NCBI GenBank assembly: GCA_041301185.1
Contig: JBFYSV010000002.1
Location: 1 to 16,075, forward strand
Length of the DNA: 16,075 nt
Origin: JAQBDA01 sp041301185
GTDB taxonomy: Bacteria > Chloroflexota > Anaerolineae > Anaerolineales > UBA4823
Reading direction: 5' to 3'
Part shown: piece by piece, positions 7,929 through 14,918 of the stretch
Numbering within the stretch: position 1 is the stretch's first letter
How the letters are laid out: each line of letters starts with the position of its first letter
Notes under the pieces: generated by a model
What the model was told of the DNA's origin: nothing
Databases searched by the model: none
What the model saw: the letters and a program-made list of their open reading frames with translations, nothing else
Program-made: the position numbers and the translations under genes

Positions 7929-9812
7929 ATGCAAAACACTGATATATCCCCAACAGAAATCACCGTCTGGATAGAAGCCCACTTGCAGGAGTCCATCCAG
8001 GCCAGCGGCGGGCAAGCCGAGCTGGTTGCAGCAGTCGAGAACGCTGCCAGCCGGGTGCTCTCAGAGATCGGCCTGCCAGCTCAGGCGCGGGTCAGCCTCC
8101 AGGCGGGCATTCCCGGCGAGCACCGTGCGGCTTTACTCGCCCTGCAGGTCAACAGCCAAACCCTATCCAGCCCGCCCGGCATGGAAAACCGCCTGCTGGC
8201 AGTCCAAAGCGGGCGCTTGCTGGAGCCCGGCGAGGGCGGTCCGGCTATCCCCGGCTGGGTGGAGAAAGCCTTCCGGGAGAGCGAGCCGGAAACCCTCCAG
8301 GCAGCCATCCAATATCTGGCAGGCCTGTGCCACGCCATCCTGGGTGAGCACCCCGAGTTACTCCTGGACGAACCTCAGGTGCGGGAGCTTCAGACGCACT
8401 GGTCTCAAACTGCACCCGGCATAGCCCGCCTGAAGACCGCCTGGCTGGAGGCAGTCCTGAGCGAGCTCCTCATGGTCCATCTGCCCCTGGGCGGGGACGT
8501 GCGCCTGCCCCCGCTCTTGCTGGAAAACCGCCGGGCGAAACCAGCCCAGGCTGCCGAGGCCGCTATTTCAGCCCTGCTGCCGCCCACCCTGGAGCTTTGC
8601 CTGCCGCGCCATCTCCTCAAGGCGTACACCCTGGAAGATTTGCGCTATCCCGCCTCAGAGCTGGCAGCCATTTCCACGTTGGGGCTGACCAGCCAGTCGA
8701 CCGCTGCCTTCAACCAGGCAAGCCAGCAGATCTTTGCCGACCTGGGGTTGAATCTTCCTCCGCTGGAGTTCGCAGTCGGCGACGAACCCGAACGGCACTT
8801 CTCCTTCCGGATAAACGGCTTGCCCAGCCTGCCCTATCCCGCCTTACCCCCGGGTAAGGTCCTGGTGGATGCCGCCCCGCAGACCCTGGAGATGATGAAC
8901 GTCAGCGCCCAGGCGGTGCTCCACCCGCTGGATGGGCGCCTGTGCAGCCTGGTGAGCCTGGGCGATGAAGCCCCGCCCTCCGAGAAGGGCTACACCACCT
9001 GGACCGGAATTGAATACCTGGCTTTGTGCCTGGGGCACGCCCTGCGCTCCCGCCCGTGGTGCCTGGTGCACAACCTGGCAGTCGGCGTGTGGCTGGAGGA
9101 GATCGCCAAGAACTCGCCCGAGCTGGTCAAGGCGATCTACAATGCCTTCCCGGATATCTATACGCAAAGTATCCTGACCCAAACCCTGCGCCGCCTGGTC
9201 TTGCAGGGAGTCTCGATGGTCGAGCTGCCCCAAATCCTGGAATCCCTGCTGCGCCCCGCCCTGGTGGAGGTTCCCTCCCCAGATTGGCATGTGGTTGGCA
9301 ACGCCGCTCTGCCCGCCAGCGCCCGGCTCGCCCGCTCCGATTGGCGCTCAGACCCAGACATCCTGGCAGCCTTTGCCCGCTGGAGGCTTTCCCTGCCTGC
9401 CATCGCCCTGCACCCCGCCCAACGCTCCTCCGCTACCGCGCCGCGGCGCATCACCAGCCTGGAACAGTATGCCGAGCCCCTCACCCAGGATCAGCGCATC
9501 GCCGAGCTGACCAAACGCTATTCCAACGAAGATATCCAGCATTATCTCTCGATGATCTCGGTGACGCTGGTCATCATGCAGGAGCCAGAACTGCCCGATT
9601 TCGTCGATGAAAAAATTAGTGAGCTTTTCGCAAAGCTGGGCCTCAATTCCGAAACTCCTGCCGAGCAGATGCTGGAAGCGATTACCGAGTATTTCGTCCA
9701 GAACCCGGTCAATCCCCAGCTCATCCAGGACTCAACCGCCGCCATCCGCGCCGAGGTCCCTGCCAACGCGGATGCCTTCACCAGCCTCTGGCGCTCTAAG
9801 TACGCGATGTAA
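7929..9812 (+). CDS. Protein with degenerate FlhA cytoplasmic (FHIPEP-like) module(s)
   Basis: This encodes 627 residues from the ATG at 7929 (642 if ATG 7884 were used). It has no signal peptide or membrane helix. Residues ~261-446 follow the FlhA cytoplasmic-domain order: a helix FNQASQQIFADLGLNLPPLEF (from F261), strand FSFRINGLPS, the turn LPPGKVLVDA (306-315), TTWTGIEYLALCLGHAL, then a helical bundle closing with LRRLVLQGVSMVELPQILES (V428-S429-M430 matching FlhA's 'GVPIRDLxxILE'). The N-terminal ~230 residues may be a second, more eroded copy (VAAVENAASRVLSEIGLPAQ; LAGLCHAILGEHPELLLDEP). A C-terminal helical region follows (~515-627). It is the last gene of the CHAT operon. It probably co-assembles with the FlhA-like end of the TPR protein, since FlhA_C modules self-associate into rings; that is inferred. 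No enzyme motif was seen. Confidence 0.72.
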   Translation: MQNTDISPTEITVWIEAHLQESIQASGGQAELVAAVENAASRVLSEIGLPAQARVSLQAGIPGEHRAALLALQVNSQTLSSPPGMENRLLAVQSGRLLEPGEGGPAIPGWVEKAFRESEPETLQAAIQYLAGLCHAILGEHPELLLDEPQVRELQTHWSQTAPGIARLKTAWLEAVLSELLMVHLPLGGDVRLPPLLLENRRAKPAQAAEAAISALLPPTLELCLPRHLLKAYTLEDLRYPASELAAISTLGLTSQSTAAFNQASQQIFADLGLNLPPLEFAVGDEPERHFSFRINGLPSLPYPALPPGKVLVDAAPQTLEMMNVSAQAVLHPLDGRLCSLVSLGDEAPPSEKGYTTWTGIEYLALCLGHALRSRPWCLVHNLAVGVWLEEIAKNSPELVKAIYNAFPDIYTQSILTQTLRRLVLQGVSMVELPQILESLLRPALVEVPSPDWHVVGNAALPASARLARSDWRSDPDILAAFARWRLSLPAIALHPAQRSSATAPRRITSLEQYAEPLTQDQRIAELTKRYSNEDIQHYLSMISVTLVIMQEPELPDFVDEKISELFAKLGLNSETPAEQMLEAITEYFVQNPVNPQLIQDSTAAIRAEVPANADAFTSLWRSKYAM

Positions 9813-9815
9813 GCT

Positions 9816-9958
9816 GCCATCGCGAGGAGCGCAGCGACGAAGCAATCTCACTACAGCCAATGTCATTTCGAGGAGCGAAGCGACGAGAAATCCCTTTTTC
9901 GCCCATCGTAAGATAACCATTTCAGGGATTCCTCGCCCCTCAGGGGTTCGGAATGACA
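9816..9958. repeat. REP/MITE-like inverted repeats after the CHAT operon
   Basis: A left arm of 35 bp (9861-9895, starting TGTCATTTCGAGGAGCG) and a right arm of 35 bp (9924-9958, ending CGGAATGACA) are imperfect inverted copies. The outer 10 bp match at 9 positions, the inner 12 at 11, with a diverged 13-bp middle, and 28 bp lie between them. A related piece with the same 'GCGAGGAGCGCAGCGACGA' core lies at 9821-9839. This is the style of short dispersed repeats common in Chloroflexota and other environmental genomes. The folded RNA could also act as a transcription barrier, but there is no classical U-tract. Confidence 0.7.
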
Positions 9959-9967
9959 CATCGGGTC

Positions 9968-9996
9968 TTGAATCTCCCAACATAATCATCTACAAT
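9968..9996 (+). promoter_or_regulatory. Candidate promoter for the CPBP/GNAT operon
   Basis: TTGAAT (9968-9973) and TACAAT (9991-9996) are spaced by 17 bp and match 4/6 and 5/6 of the sigma-70 consensus. The predicted transcription start near 10003 lies only about 10 bases before the ATG at 10013, giving a very short leader. Prediction only. Confidence 0.5.
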
Positions 9997-10012
9997 TAGT
10001 GGGGTTACCTTC

Positions 10013-10576
10013 ATGGAACTGCCACTGTCCCTGTTCGACCGCACCATCTCCCGGCCTCACCCCCGCGCCTTCCTCATCATCCTCGCGGTAATCTTGCTCT
10101 CCCTGCCCTTTATTTTCGCCGCCCTGGACGGCATCCAGCTCGAGGTCATCCGCAGCGGGCTATGGCGGAATCTGCTGGTCCAGCCGGTTGTGATCATCTA
10201 TGTGCTCGCCATTGCCCCCTTGCTTTCCCGCATGGGGGAGGAGGTAGTAGCCGCCTTCCGCCCACTGGTCGATCTCGACGAACAAAGCTATCACCAGTTA
10301 CTGGCGCAAGCCAGCACCATTCCAGTCTGGCACGAAATTGTGGCAATCCTGGTGGGGATTCTGCTCGGCATCCAGTCATTTTCTTGGGGAATGTCGGAGA
10401 GTGGATTGCGCTGGCTGCCGGTCTACTGGGTCATCGCCACCTGCGTCATGTTCGGATTGCTCACCTGGACAGTCTACGTCTCGTTTGCCAGCACCCGCCT
10501 GACTTCTGCCATCCACCAGCACGTCCGGCACCTTACAACACCACCCAATTACGCACCGTGTTTGTTTCCATCCTGA
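10013..10576 (+). CDS. Multi-pass membrane protein of unknown function, probably cut short by a frameshift
   Basis: As read, this frame gives 187 residues. Four hydrophobic segments are visible: AFLIILAVILLSLPFIFAAL (near 20-40), LLVQPVVIIYVLAIAPLL (~54-71), HEIVAILVGILLGIQSFSWG (~107-126) and YWVIATCVMFGLLTWTVYVSF (~137-158). No family was recognised. The last ~15 residues (TTPPNYAPCLFPS) look like out-of-frame sequence. The -1 frame from about 10530 continues as a hydrophobic segment and ends at 10629 in a GTGA overlap with the next gene, so the intact product would run to 10629 (about 205 residues). The Shine-Dalgarno is weak (GGGG at 10001-10004). It is the first gene of the operon. Confidence 0.7.
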   Translation: MELPLSLFDRTISRPHPRAFLIILAVILLSLPFIFAALDGIQLEVIRSGLWRNLLVQPVVIIYVLAIAPLLSRMGEEVVAAFRPLVDLDEQSYHQLLAQASTIPVWHEIVAILVGILLGIQSFSWGMSESGLRWLPVYWVIATCVMFGLLTWTVYVSFASTRLTSAIHQHVRHLTTPPNYAPCLFPS

Positions 10577-10629
10577 TCCCGGCGGTTACCATGCTGGTCA
10601 GGCTGTTCGTCGAGGAGCAATTCAAGTGA
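10520..10629 (+). pseudogene. Displaced 3' end of the preceding membrane-protein gene (frameshift)
   Basis: In the frame offset by one base, codons from about 10534 read YNTTQLRTVFVSILIPAV and continue to RLFVEEQFK, a credible fifth membrane segment with a charged tail, ending in TGA at 10627-10629. That stop overlaps the GTG start of the next gene (GTGA), the same coupling used elsewhere in this operon. This suggests that one base is missing, or a frame change occurs, between about 10520 and 10550. It could be a real mutation, a programmed shift or an assembly/read error; no classic slippery site is evident. Confidence 0.6.
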
Positions 10630-11438
10630 GTGTGAATGCAGAACAACCGCTGAACCCAGACAATGCAAAACAGACCAGGATATTGCTCGGACTGGTTGCC
10701 ATCTACGCCATCCTGGCGTTCATATACTATCTCATCGCACCGGTCCAGGCCATGCAAATCCCCGGGGACCAGCCCAGCGCGCCAGATGTGCCCCAATGGG
10801 TGCTCGGTCTGGTAAACGCGGCTATCATCCTGGTGGTGTACGGCGTCGCCGGGCTGGCAGGCCTGGGATTTGCCCGCCGGCTGGGATTGCCCGGCACCTA
10901 CCGCCCGGCTGCCGGCTGGAAGAGCTGGCTGGTCTGGCCTCTGGTAGCTGGCATTCTGGTGGGCGTGATCATCGTCCTGGTCGACCGCCTGTTCACGCCA
11001 GCCATCCGGGCTGCGCTAGCTCCCGCCCAGGACTGGGGGGGATTTGCCCATCCGGAGTTCCCCCTATCCCTGATCGCCTCCTTCACCGCCGGCATCGGCG
11101 AGGAGATCCTCTTCCGCTCCTTTGTCCTGGGATTCTGGGCGTACCTGCTCAACCTGCTGCTCCGCCGCTGGCAAGCCACCCGCCTGGCATTGTGGATTGC
11201 CAACCTGATCGCCGCCCTGGCTTTCGCCCTCAGCCACATCGCCACCGCCACCCTGCTGGTGGGCGTGGCTACCCCGGCGGAGCTGCCGCCCGCTATCCTG
11301 GCGGAGCTGCTCTTGCTGAACGGCATCCTGGGGCTGGTTGCTGGCGGGCTGTCCTTCCGGGATGGGCTGGTGGCGGCAATCGGGGTCCACTTTTGGGCAG
11401 ATATCGTCTGGCACACGCTCTACCCGCTCATCAAGTAA
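10626..11438 (+). CDS. CPBP-family (Rce1/CAAX-like) intramembrane metalloprotease
   Basis: This encodes 270 residues from a GTG start at 10626, supported by GAGGAG (10613-10618) at 7-bp spacing and by the GTGA overlap with the upstream frame. It is a multi-pass membrane protein. The three conserved CPBP motifs are present: EEILFR (E159, E160, R164), FALSH (F200 to H204) and HFWAD (H255 to D259), which supply the glutamates and histidines of the intramembrane active site. Family members cleave prenylated or peptide substrates in eukaryotes and are linked to bacteriocin self-immunity or membrane-protein processing in bacteria. The substrate here is unknown. The next gene also encodes a CPBP protein. 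Confidence 0.88.
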   Translation: MSVNAEQPLNPDNAKQTRILLGLVAIYAILAFIYYLIAPVQAMQIPGDQPSAPDVPQWVLGLVNAAIILVVYGVAGLAGLGFARRLGLPGTYRPAAGWKSWLVWPLVAGILVGVIIVLVDRLFTPAIRAALAPAQDWGGFAHPEFPLSLIASFTAGIGEEILFRSFVLGFWAYLLNLLLRRWQATRLALWIANLIAALAFALSHIATATLLVGVATPAELPPAILAELLLLNGILGLVAGGLSFRDGLVAAIGVHFWADIVWHTLYPLIK

Positions 11439-11448
11439 AGGCTTGACG

Positions 11449-12327
11449 ATGCAGAAACCGCTCATCCTCCCTTCAAAACGCCATTCGCTGGCAATCTACT
11501 TCATCCTGACCTTCGCGGTTAGCTGGCCTTTGTGGATCCTGTCTGCCCTCGCTATGCAAGGGCAGCTGCCCTTTAGCTTTCCCGCCACCCTGGGCGGCTT
11601 GCTCGGCGCCTGGGCGCCTGGCCTGGTGGCGATCCTGGTCACCCTGTGGCGGGATGGGCGGCGGGCAACCCGCCTGCTGCTCAGCCGGCTGCTCGTCTGG
11701 CGGGTGGGTTTGGGCTGGTACCTGTTCGCCCTGCTTTGGCCCGCCCTGCTCTCTCTGCTGAGCAGCGGGATCAGCCAGCTGCTGGGGGCTGCCCCGCCGG
11801 ATTTCAGCAACCCGCCGGTCACCACCCAGTTCCCCCTCCCGCCCGAAGCCATGCAGGTTGGCTTCCTGGCTCTCCTGCCGCTGATCTTCATCATCCAGTT
11901 CTTCGGCAGCTCGCTGGGCGAAGAGATCGGCTGGCGCGGTTTCGCCCTGCCCCGCTTGCAAGCCCACCGCACGGCTCTCCTCTCCAGCCTGATCCTGGGC
12001 TTGATCTGGGGCGTGTGGCACCTCCCCCGCCTGTGGGTGCCGGGAGCCGCCTTCGACTTTACCGGCTTCGCCTGGTTCCTGGTCGGAATCACCCTGACCA
12101 GCGTGCTCTACACCTGGATCTTCAACAACACCCGCGGCAGCCTGCTGGTGGTAATTCTCTTCCATACCACCCAGGCGGTCACCAACCTTTACCTGGCGAG
12201 CAGCGCCTACCCCTGGGTTGGGCCTGCCCTGACCCTACTGCTGGTCATCTGGATTGTCTATCGCTACAACCCCATTCACCTGACCCGTCTGCCCACTGCC
12301 GTATCCAGGGACACCCTCACCGGATGA
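11449..12327 (+). CDS. Second CPBP-family intramembrane metalloprotease (EExGWRG subtype)
   Basis: This encodes 292 residues from ATG 11449, preceded by AAAGG (11437-11441) at 7-bp spacing. Further upstream in-frame ATGs lie inside the previous gene and would add non-membrane, out-of-context sequence. The motifs are GEEIGWRGFALPRLQ (E158, E159, R163), WGVWHLP (H191) and LFHTTQAVTN (H239, N246). The 'EEIGWRG...WHLP' signature differs from the upstream CPBP protein, so the two are distinct subtypes rather than recent duplicates. About eight hydrophobic segments are visible. The stop overlaps the next start as ATGA (12324-12327). Confidence 0.88.
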   Translation: MQKPLILPSKRHSLAIYFILTFAVSWPLWILSALAMQGQLPFSFPATLGGLLGAWAPGLVAILVTLWRDGRRATRLLLSRLLVWRVGLGWYLFALLWPALLSLLSSGISQLLGAAPPDFSNPPVTTQFPLPPEAMQVGFLALLPLIFIIQFFGSSLGEEIGWRGFALPRLQAHRTALLSSLILGLIWGVWHLPRLWVPGAAFDFTGFAWFLVGITLTSVLYTWIFNNTRGSLLVVILFHTTQAVTNLYLASSAYPWVGPALTLLLVIWIVYRYNPIHLTRLPTAVSRDTLTG

Positions 12328-12866
12328 ACATCTCCAGCCTCGACACGCCGCGTTTGATCTTGCGCGGCTTTAGCCCGGCAGATTTTGAGCCGCTGTGCGC
12401 CATCCTCAGCGACCGGGAGGTGCTGCGCTATATGCCGCGCACCGATCCATACCCCCCGGAGAGCGTCCAGCGGATTATCGACCGCCAGCAACTGGATTGG
12501 GACACGCACGGCTTTGGCTGGTACGCCGTGGAAGACCGCCTGAGCGCCGAGCTGGTGGGCTGGTGCGGACTGGGCGTGCTGGACGAAACGGACGAGACCG
12601 AGATCAAATACCTGCTCAAGCGCTCTCATTGGGGTCGCGGCCTGGCGACCGAGGCCGCCCTGCCCTGCCTGGAGGCTGGTTTTACCCGCTACGGCCTGCA
12701 GGCGATCATCGGGCTGGTCCACCCGGATCACGCCGCCTCGCGCCGCGTCCTGGAGAAGCTCGGGCTAAGGTACCAGGATCGCGTCCATTATTGGGCCATG
12801 GATTTGGACCGGCTGGCGATTACGAAGGCTGGCTACTTTGCTCGCGCCCCTGAAAGCAAGCTATGA
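12324..12866 (+). CDS. GNAT N-acetyltransferase, RimJ/RimL-like
   Basis: This encodes 180 residues. The ATG at 12324 overlaps the previous stop. The product starts with the typical LDTPRLILRGFSPADFE strand-helix of the RimJ/RimL group, then shows VGWCGLGVLDET (beta4), IKYLLKRSHWGRGLATEA with the acetyl-CoA pyrophosphate loop (H102-W-G104-R-G106-L-A108), and HPDHAASRRVLEKLGL, the conserved 'N/HxxSxxVLEKxGF' element, with His in place of the usual Asn. It transfers acetyl from acetyl-CoA to an amine; the substrate (ribosomal protein N-terminus, antibiotic or metabolite) cannot be told. Its stop overlaps the next start (ATGA, 12863-12866). Confidence 0.9.
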   Translation: MNISSLDTPRLILRGFSPADFEPLCAILSDREVLRYMPRTDPYPPESVQRIIDRQQLDWDTHGFGWYAVEDRLSAELVGWCGLGVLDETDETEIKYLLKRSHWGRGLATEAALPCLEAGFTRYGLQAIIGLVHPDHAASRRVLEKLGLRYQDRVHYWAMDLDRLAITKAGYFARAPESKL

Positions 12867-13552
12867 ACGCTCACCCCAAAATCATCCTATGGTACCGCTG
12901 GGTGGCTGCCAACGCTCTGGGCGAGCTGCTCGGCCTGGGCTTGACCTTTGCCGCGGGGTACGCCGTCATCGCCTTGTTCGGGGAGGCGCGCAGCCCGGCA
13001 GGCAGCCTGGCGCAGTTCTTGCTGATGACCGCTACGGGAGTGATCGAGGGCACAATCGTTGGGCAGGCGCAGTGGTGGGCGATGGCGCCGTACTTCCAGG
13101 CGGGTGATCGCCCGGCGCTGACCCGCCGGGCGTGGCTGCTTGCCACCATAGCCGGCGCACTGGCTGCCTGGTTCCTGGTTTCTCTACCCTTCACCCTGAT
13201 GGACATGGGCGCCCAGGCGAGCGGTCAGCCGGTGCAAGAGCCGCCCCTGGCTCTCATTCTTCTGGTGGCAGCCGGTGCCGGCGCGGTCGCCGGTGTGATC
13301 CTGTCCTTCTTCCAGTGGCGCACTCTGCGCCAGGCTGTGCCCAATGCCGGGGTCTGGATCCCCGCCAACGCATTGGCCTGGGCGCTGGGCATGCCGCTGA
13401 TCTTTGCTGCCACGGGAAGCATCCAGGCAGACACCCCGCCCGGGCAGATTGCCCTGGCGCTGGGGGTCAGCATCCTTCTCGCCGGGGCAGCCGTCGGGGC
13501 GGTGCACGGCGCGTTCCTGGTGCGCCTGGTAAAACTCCCGCAGACCTTGTAG
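12863..13552 (+). CDS. Six-helix membrane protein with internal repeat, unknown function
   Basis: This encodes 229 residues, translationally coupled to the GNAT gene by an ATGA overlap. Hydrophobic segments lie near 12-38, 48-70, 90-112, 128-150, 164-184 and 196-222. WVAANALGELLGLGLTF (13-29) and WIPANALAWALGMPLIF (165-181) are clearly related. Glycine-spaced segments GVIEGTIVGQAQWW (59-72), GAVAGVILSFFQWR (140-153) and GAAVGAVHGAFLVR (208-221) also resemble each other, pointing to an ancient duplication of a helix-pair unit. No catalytic motif and no known family were recognised. It is the last gene of the operon. Confidence 0.8.
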   Translation: MNAHPKIILWYRWVAANALGELLGLGLTFAAGYAVIALFGEARSPAGSLAQFLLMTATGVIEGTIVGQAQWWAMAPYFQAGDRPALTRRAWLLATIAGALAAWFLVSLPFTLMDMGAQASGQPVQEPPLALILLVAAGAGAVAGVILSFFQWRTLRQAVPNAGVWIPANALAWALGMPLIFAATGSIQADTPPGQIALALGVSILLAGAAVGAVHGAFLVRLVKLPQTL

Positions 13553-13556
13553 CTAA

Positions 13557-13577
13557 CCCTCTCCCGCGGGGGGAGGG
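13557..13577. repeat. GC-rich hairpin repeat after the CPBP/GNAT operon
   Basis: CCCTCTCCC (13557-13565) pairs with GGGGGAGGG (13569-13577) across a 3-base GCG loop, with one G-U pair. The following GCCAGGGTGGAGG makes it resemble the 'CCCTCTCCC...GGGAGAGGGCCAGGGTGAGG' element dispersed in many bacterial genomes. It lies directly after the stop at 13552, so it may also weaken or end transcription, although no U-run follows. Confidence 0.65.
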
Positions 13578-13646
13578 CCAGGGTGGAGGCAGATCTTTGC
13601 CACACCCATATCAACCAACCCAATCATCACACAACGAGGCCACACA

Positions 13647-14135
13647 ATGTCACAAACCATCCAAATCACACAACAAATCCAAATCGCCGATCAGCATATC
13701 GAAGGCGGCTACGGCTGCGGTCAGGCAGTCCTGGCAGCCTTCGCCACTCGCTACGGGTTGACTGAAAAAGAAGCCCGCAGAATCGCCTGCTGCTTTGGGG
13801 GCGGAGTGGGGCGCAGCGGTCAGGTCTGCGGCGCGGTCAGCGGAGCGCTGATGGTGCTCGGGCTGCATTACTGGGATGACGATGCCGAAGTTCCCCCCCA
13901 CAAAGAACTCATCTACGCCCTCTCAGCAGAATTCATGGACCGCTTCGCTGCCCAGCACGGCACTACCCAGTGCCGCGAGCTGCTCGGCGCTAACCTGCGC
14001 GATCCCGTGCAGTTAGAGAAAGCCAAAGAAGACGGGCTCTTCAGCACCCTGTGCCCCGGCTTTATCCACGATGCAATCCAGCTGGTGGAAGAGTTTATCC
14101 ACGAGCACGACCAGCCAGAACACCCGGGAGAATAG
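13647..14135 (+). CDS. C_GCAxxG_C_C-family putative redox protein
   Basis: This encodes 162 residues. The ATG at 13647 follows GAGG (13636-13639). The cysteine pattern defines the family: GYGCGQAV (C24), RIACCFGGGVGRSGQVCGAVSGA (C48, C49, C61, with the GxxGxxxxxCGAVSGA core), TTQCRELLG (C109) and TLCPGFI (C136). Members are small, mostly helical cytosolic proteins thought to be redox-active or metal-binding; none of the expected cysteines is missing here. The Gln-rich N-terminus (SQTIQITQQIQIA) is unusual but short. The next gene, a dehydrogenase, starts 1 bp after the stop and is probably cotranscribed. Confidence 0.9.
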   Translation: MSQTIQITQQIQIADQHIEGGYGCGQAVLAAFATRYGLTEKEARRIACCFGGGVGRSGQVCGAVSGALMVLGLHYWDDDAEVPPHKELIYALSAEFMDRFAAQHGTTQCRELLGANLRDPVQLEKAKEDGLFSTLCPGFIHDAIQLVEEFIHEHDQPEHPGE

Positions 14136-14136
14136 C

Positions 14137-14901
14137 ATGGATTATCCCAATTTCCGCCTTGATAACCAGGTAGCCTTCGTCACCGGCGCCAGTATGGGCA
14201 TCGGTTACGGGCTGGCAAGAGCCCTGGCAAACGCCGGGGCAACCGTAGTGGCAGCTGCCCGCAGCGTGCCTCCCCTGATGCAGCTCATCAACGAGATCCA
14301 TGCCGAAGGCGGCCAGGCCGAAGCTCTGGAGCTGGACGTGACCGATCTGGAGCAGATCGAGATCGCATTCAAGGCGGTCCACGATCGTTTCGGTCGCCTG
14401 GATATCCTGGTCAATAACGCCGGGCTGGGCGCCAACCACCCCGCAGAGCTGGTGACCGAGGCCGATTGGGATGAGATGATGGCGGTCAACCTGAAAGGCC
14501 TGTTCTTCTGCTGCCAGGCTGCCGGGCGGATTATGCTGGCGCAAGGTCACGGGCGGATCATCAACATGAGCTCGCAAGCCAGCATGGTGGGTATCCGCAA
14601 CCATGCTGTGTACTGCGCCACCAAAGGCGGGGTCAACTCGCTGACCCAGGTCCTGGCGCTGGAATGGGCTGCCCGGGGTGTCACCGTAAATGCCGTCGCG
14701 CCGACCTTTATCTATACCCCCGGCACCGCCAAGCGCCTGGATAACCCGGCTTTCTTGAAAACCGTCCTGGACCGCCTGCCGATCGGCAAAGTCGGCCAGA
14801 TCAGCGATGTGGCGGCTGCCGTCATCTACCTGGCTTCCCCGGCGGGGGGTATGGTTAACGGGCATATCCTGCTGGTTGACGGTGGCTGGACGGCGCAGTA
14901 A
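14137..14901 (+). CDS. Short-chain dehydrogenase/reductase (SDR)
   Basis: This encodes 254 residues from ATG 14137 with GGGAG (14126-14130) upstream. An in-frame ATG at 14071 lies inside the previous gene and would add 22 unlikely residues. It is a classical SDR: the cofactor loop TGASMGIG (16-23), NNAG (93-96), the catalytic Ser S146 in NMSSQAS, Tyr159 and Lys163 in YCATK, and a C-terminal VDGGWTAQ. The size is normal for the family. It oxidises or reduces an alcohol/ketone pair with NAD(P); the overall pattern is like the gluconate 5-dehydrogenase / 3-oxoacyl reductase group, but the substrate is not evident. It probably forms a unit with the preceding Cys-rich gene. Confidence 0.93.
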   Translation: MDYPNFRLDNQVAFVTGASMGIGYGLARALANAGATVVAAARSVPPLMQLINEIHAEGGQAEALELDVTDLEQIEIAFKAVHDRFGRLDILVNNAGLGANHPAELVTEADWDEMMAVNLKGLFFCCQAAGRIMLAQGHGRIINMSSQASMVGIRNHAVYCATKGGVNSLTQVLALEWAARGVTVNAVAPTFIYTPGTAKRLDNPAFLKTVLDRLPIGKVGQISDVAAAVIYLASPAGGMVNGHILLVDGGWTAQ

Positions 14902-14902
14902 T

Positions 14903-14911
14903 TGGTAGAAT
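14903..14911 (+). promoter_or_regulatory. Extended -10 element placed for a leaderless transcript
   Basis: TGGTAGAAT is an extended -10 (TGn plus TAGAAT, 5/6 match). A start about 7 bases downstream falls at 14918-14919, exactly at the ATG of the next gene, which has no properly spaced Shine-Dalgarno (only AGG touching the ATG). No -35 is found at normal spacing. Tentative. Confidence 0.35.
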
Positions 14912-14918
14912 AGTAGGT

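Noticed and set aside
3908..9812. Part of a flagellar or type III secretion locus
   Set aside because: FlhA_C-like domains are present but the FlhA membrane region is missing, and no other secretion or flagellar gene is in the window.
10162..10629. Independent 155-codon gene overlapping the first membrane gene
   Set aside because: Its first two thirds are an out-of-frame shadow of the membrane protein; only the last ~30 codons look real, as the displaced end of that gene.
14876..14911. TTGACG paired with TAGAAT as a full -35/-10 promoter
   Set aside because: The spacer is 24 bp, too long for a normal sigma-70 promoter; only the extended -10 is kept.
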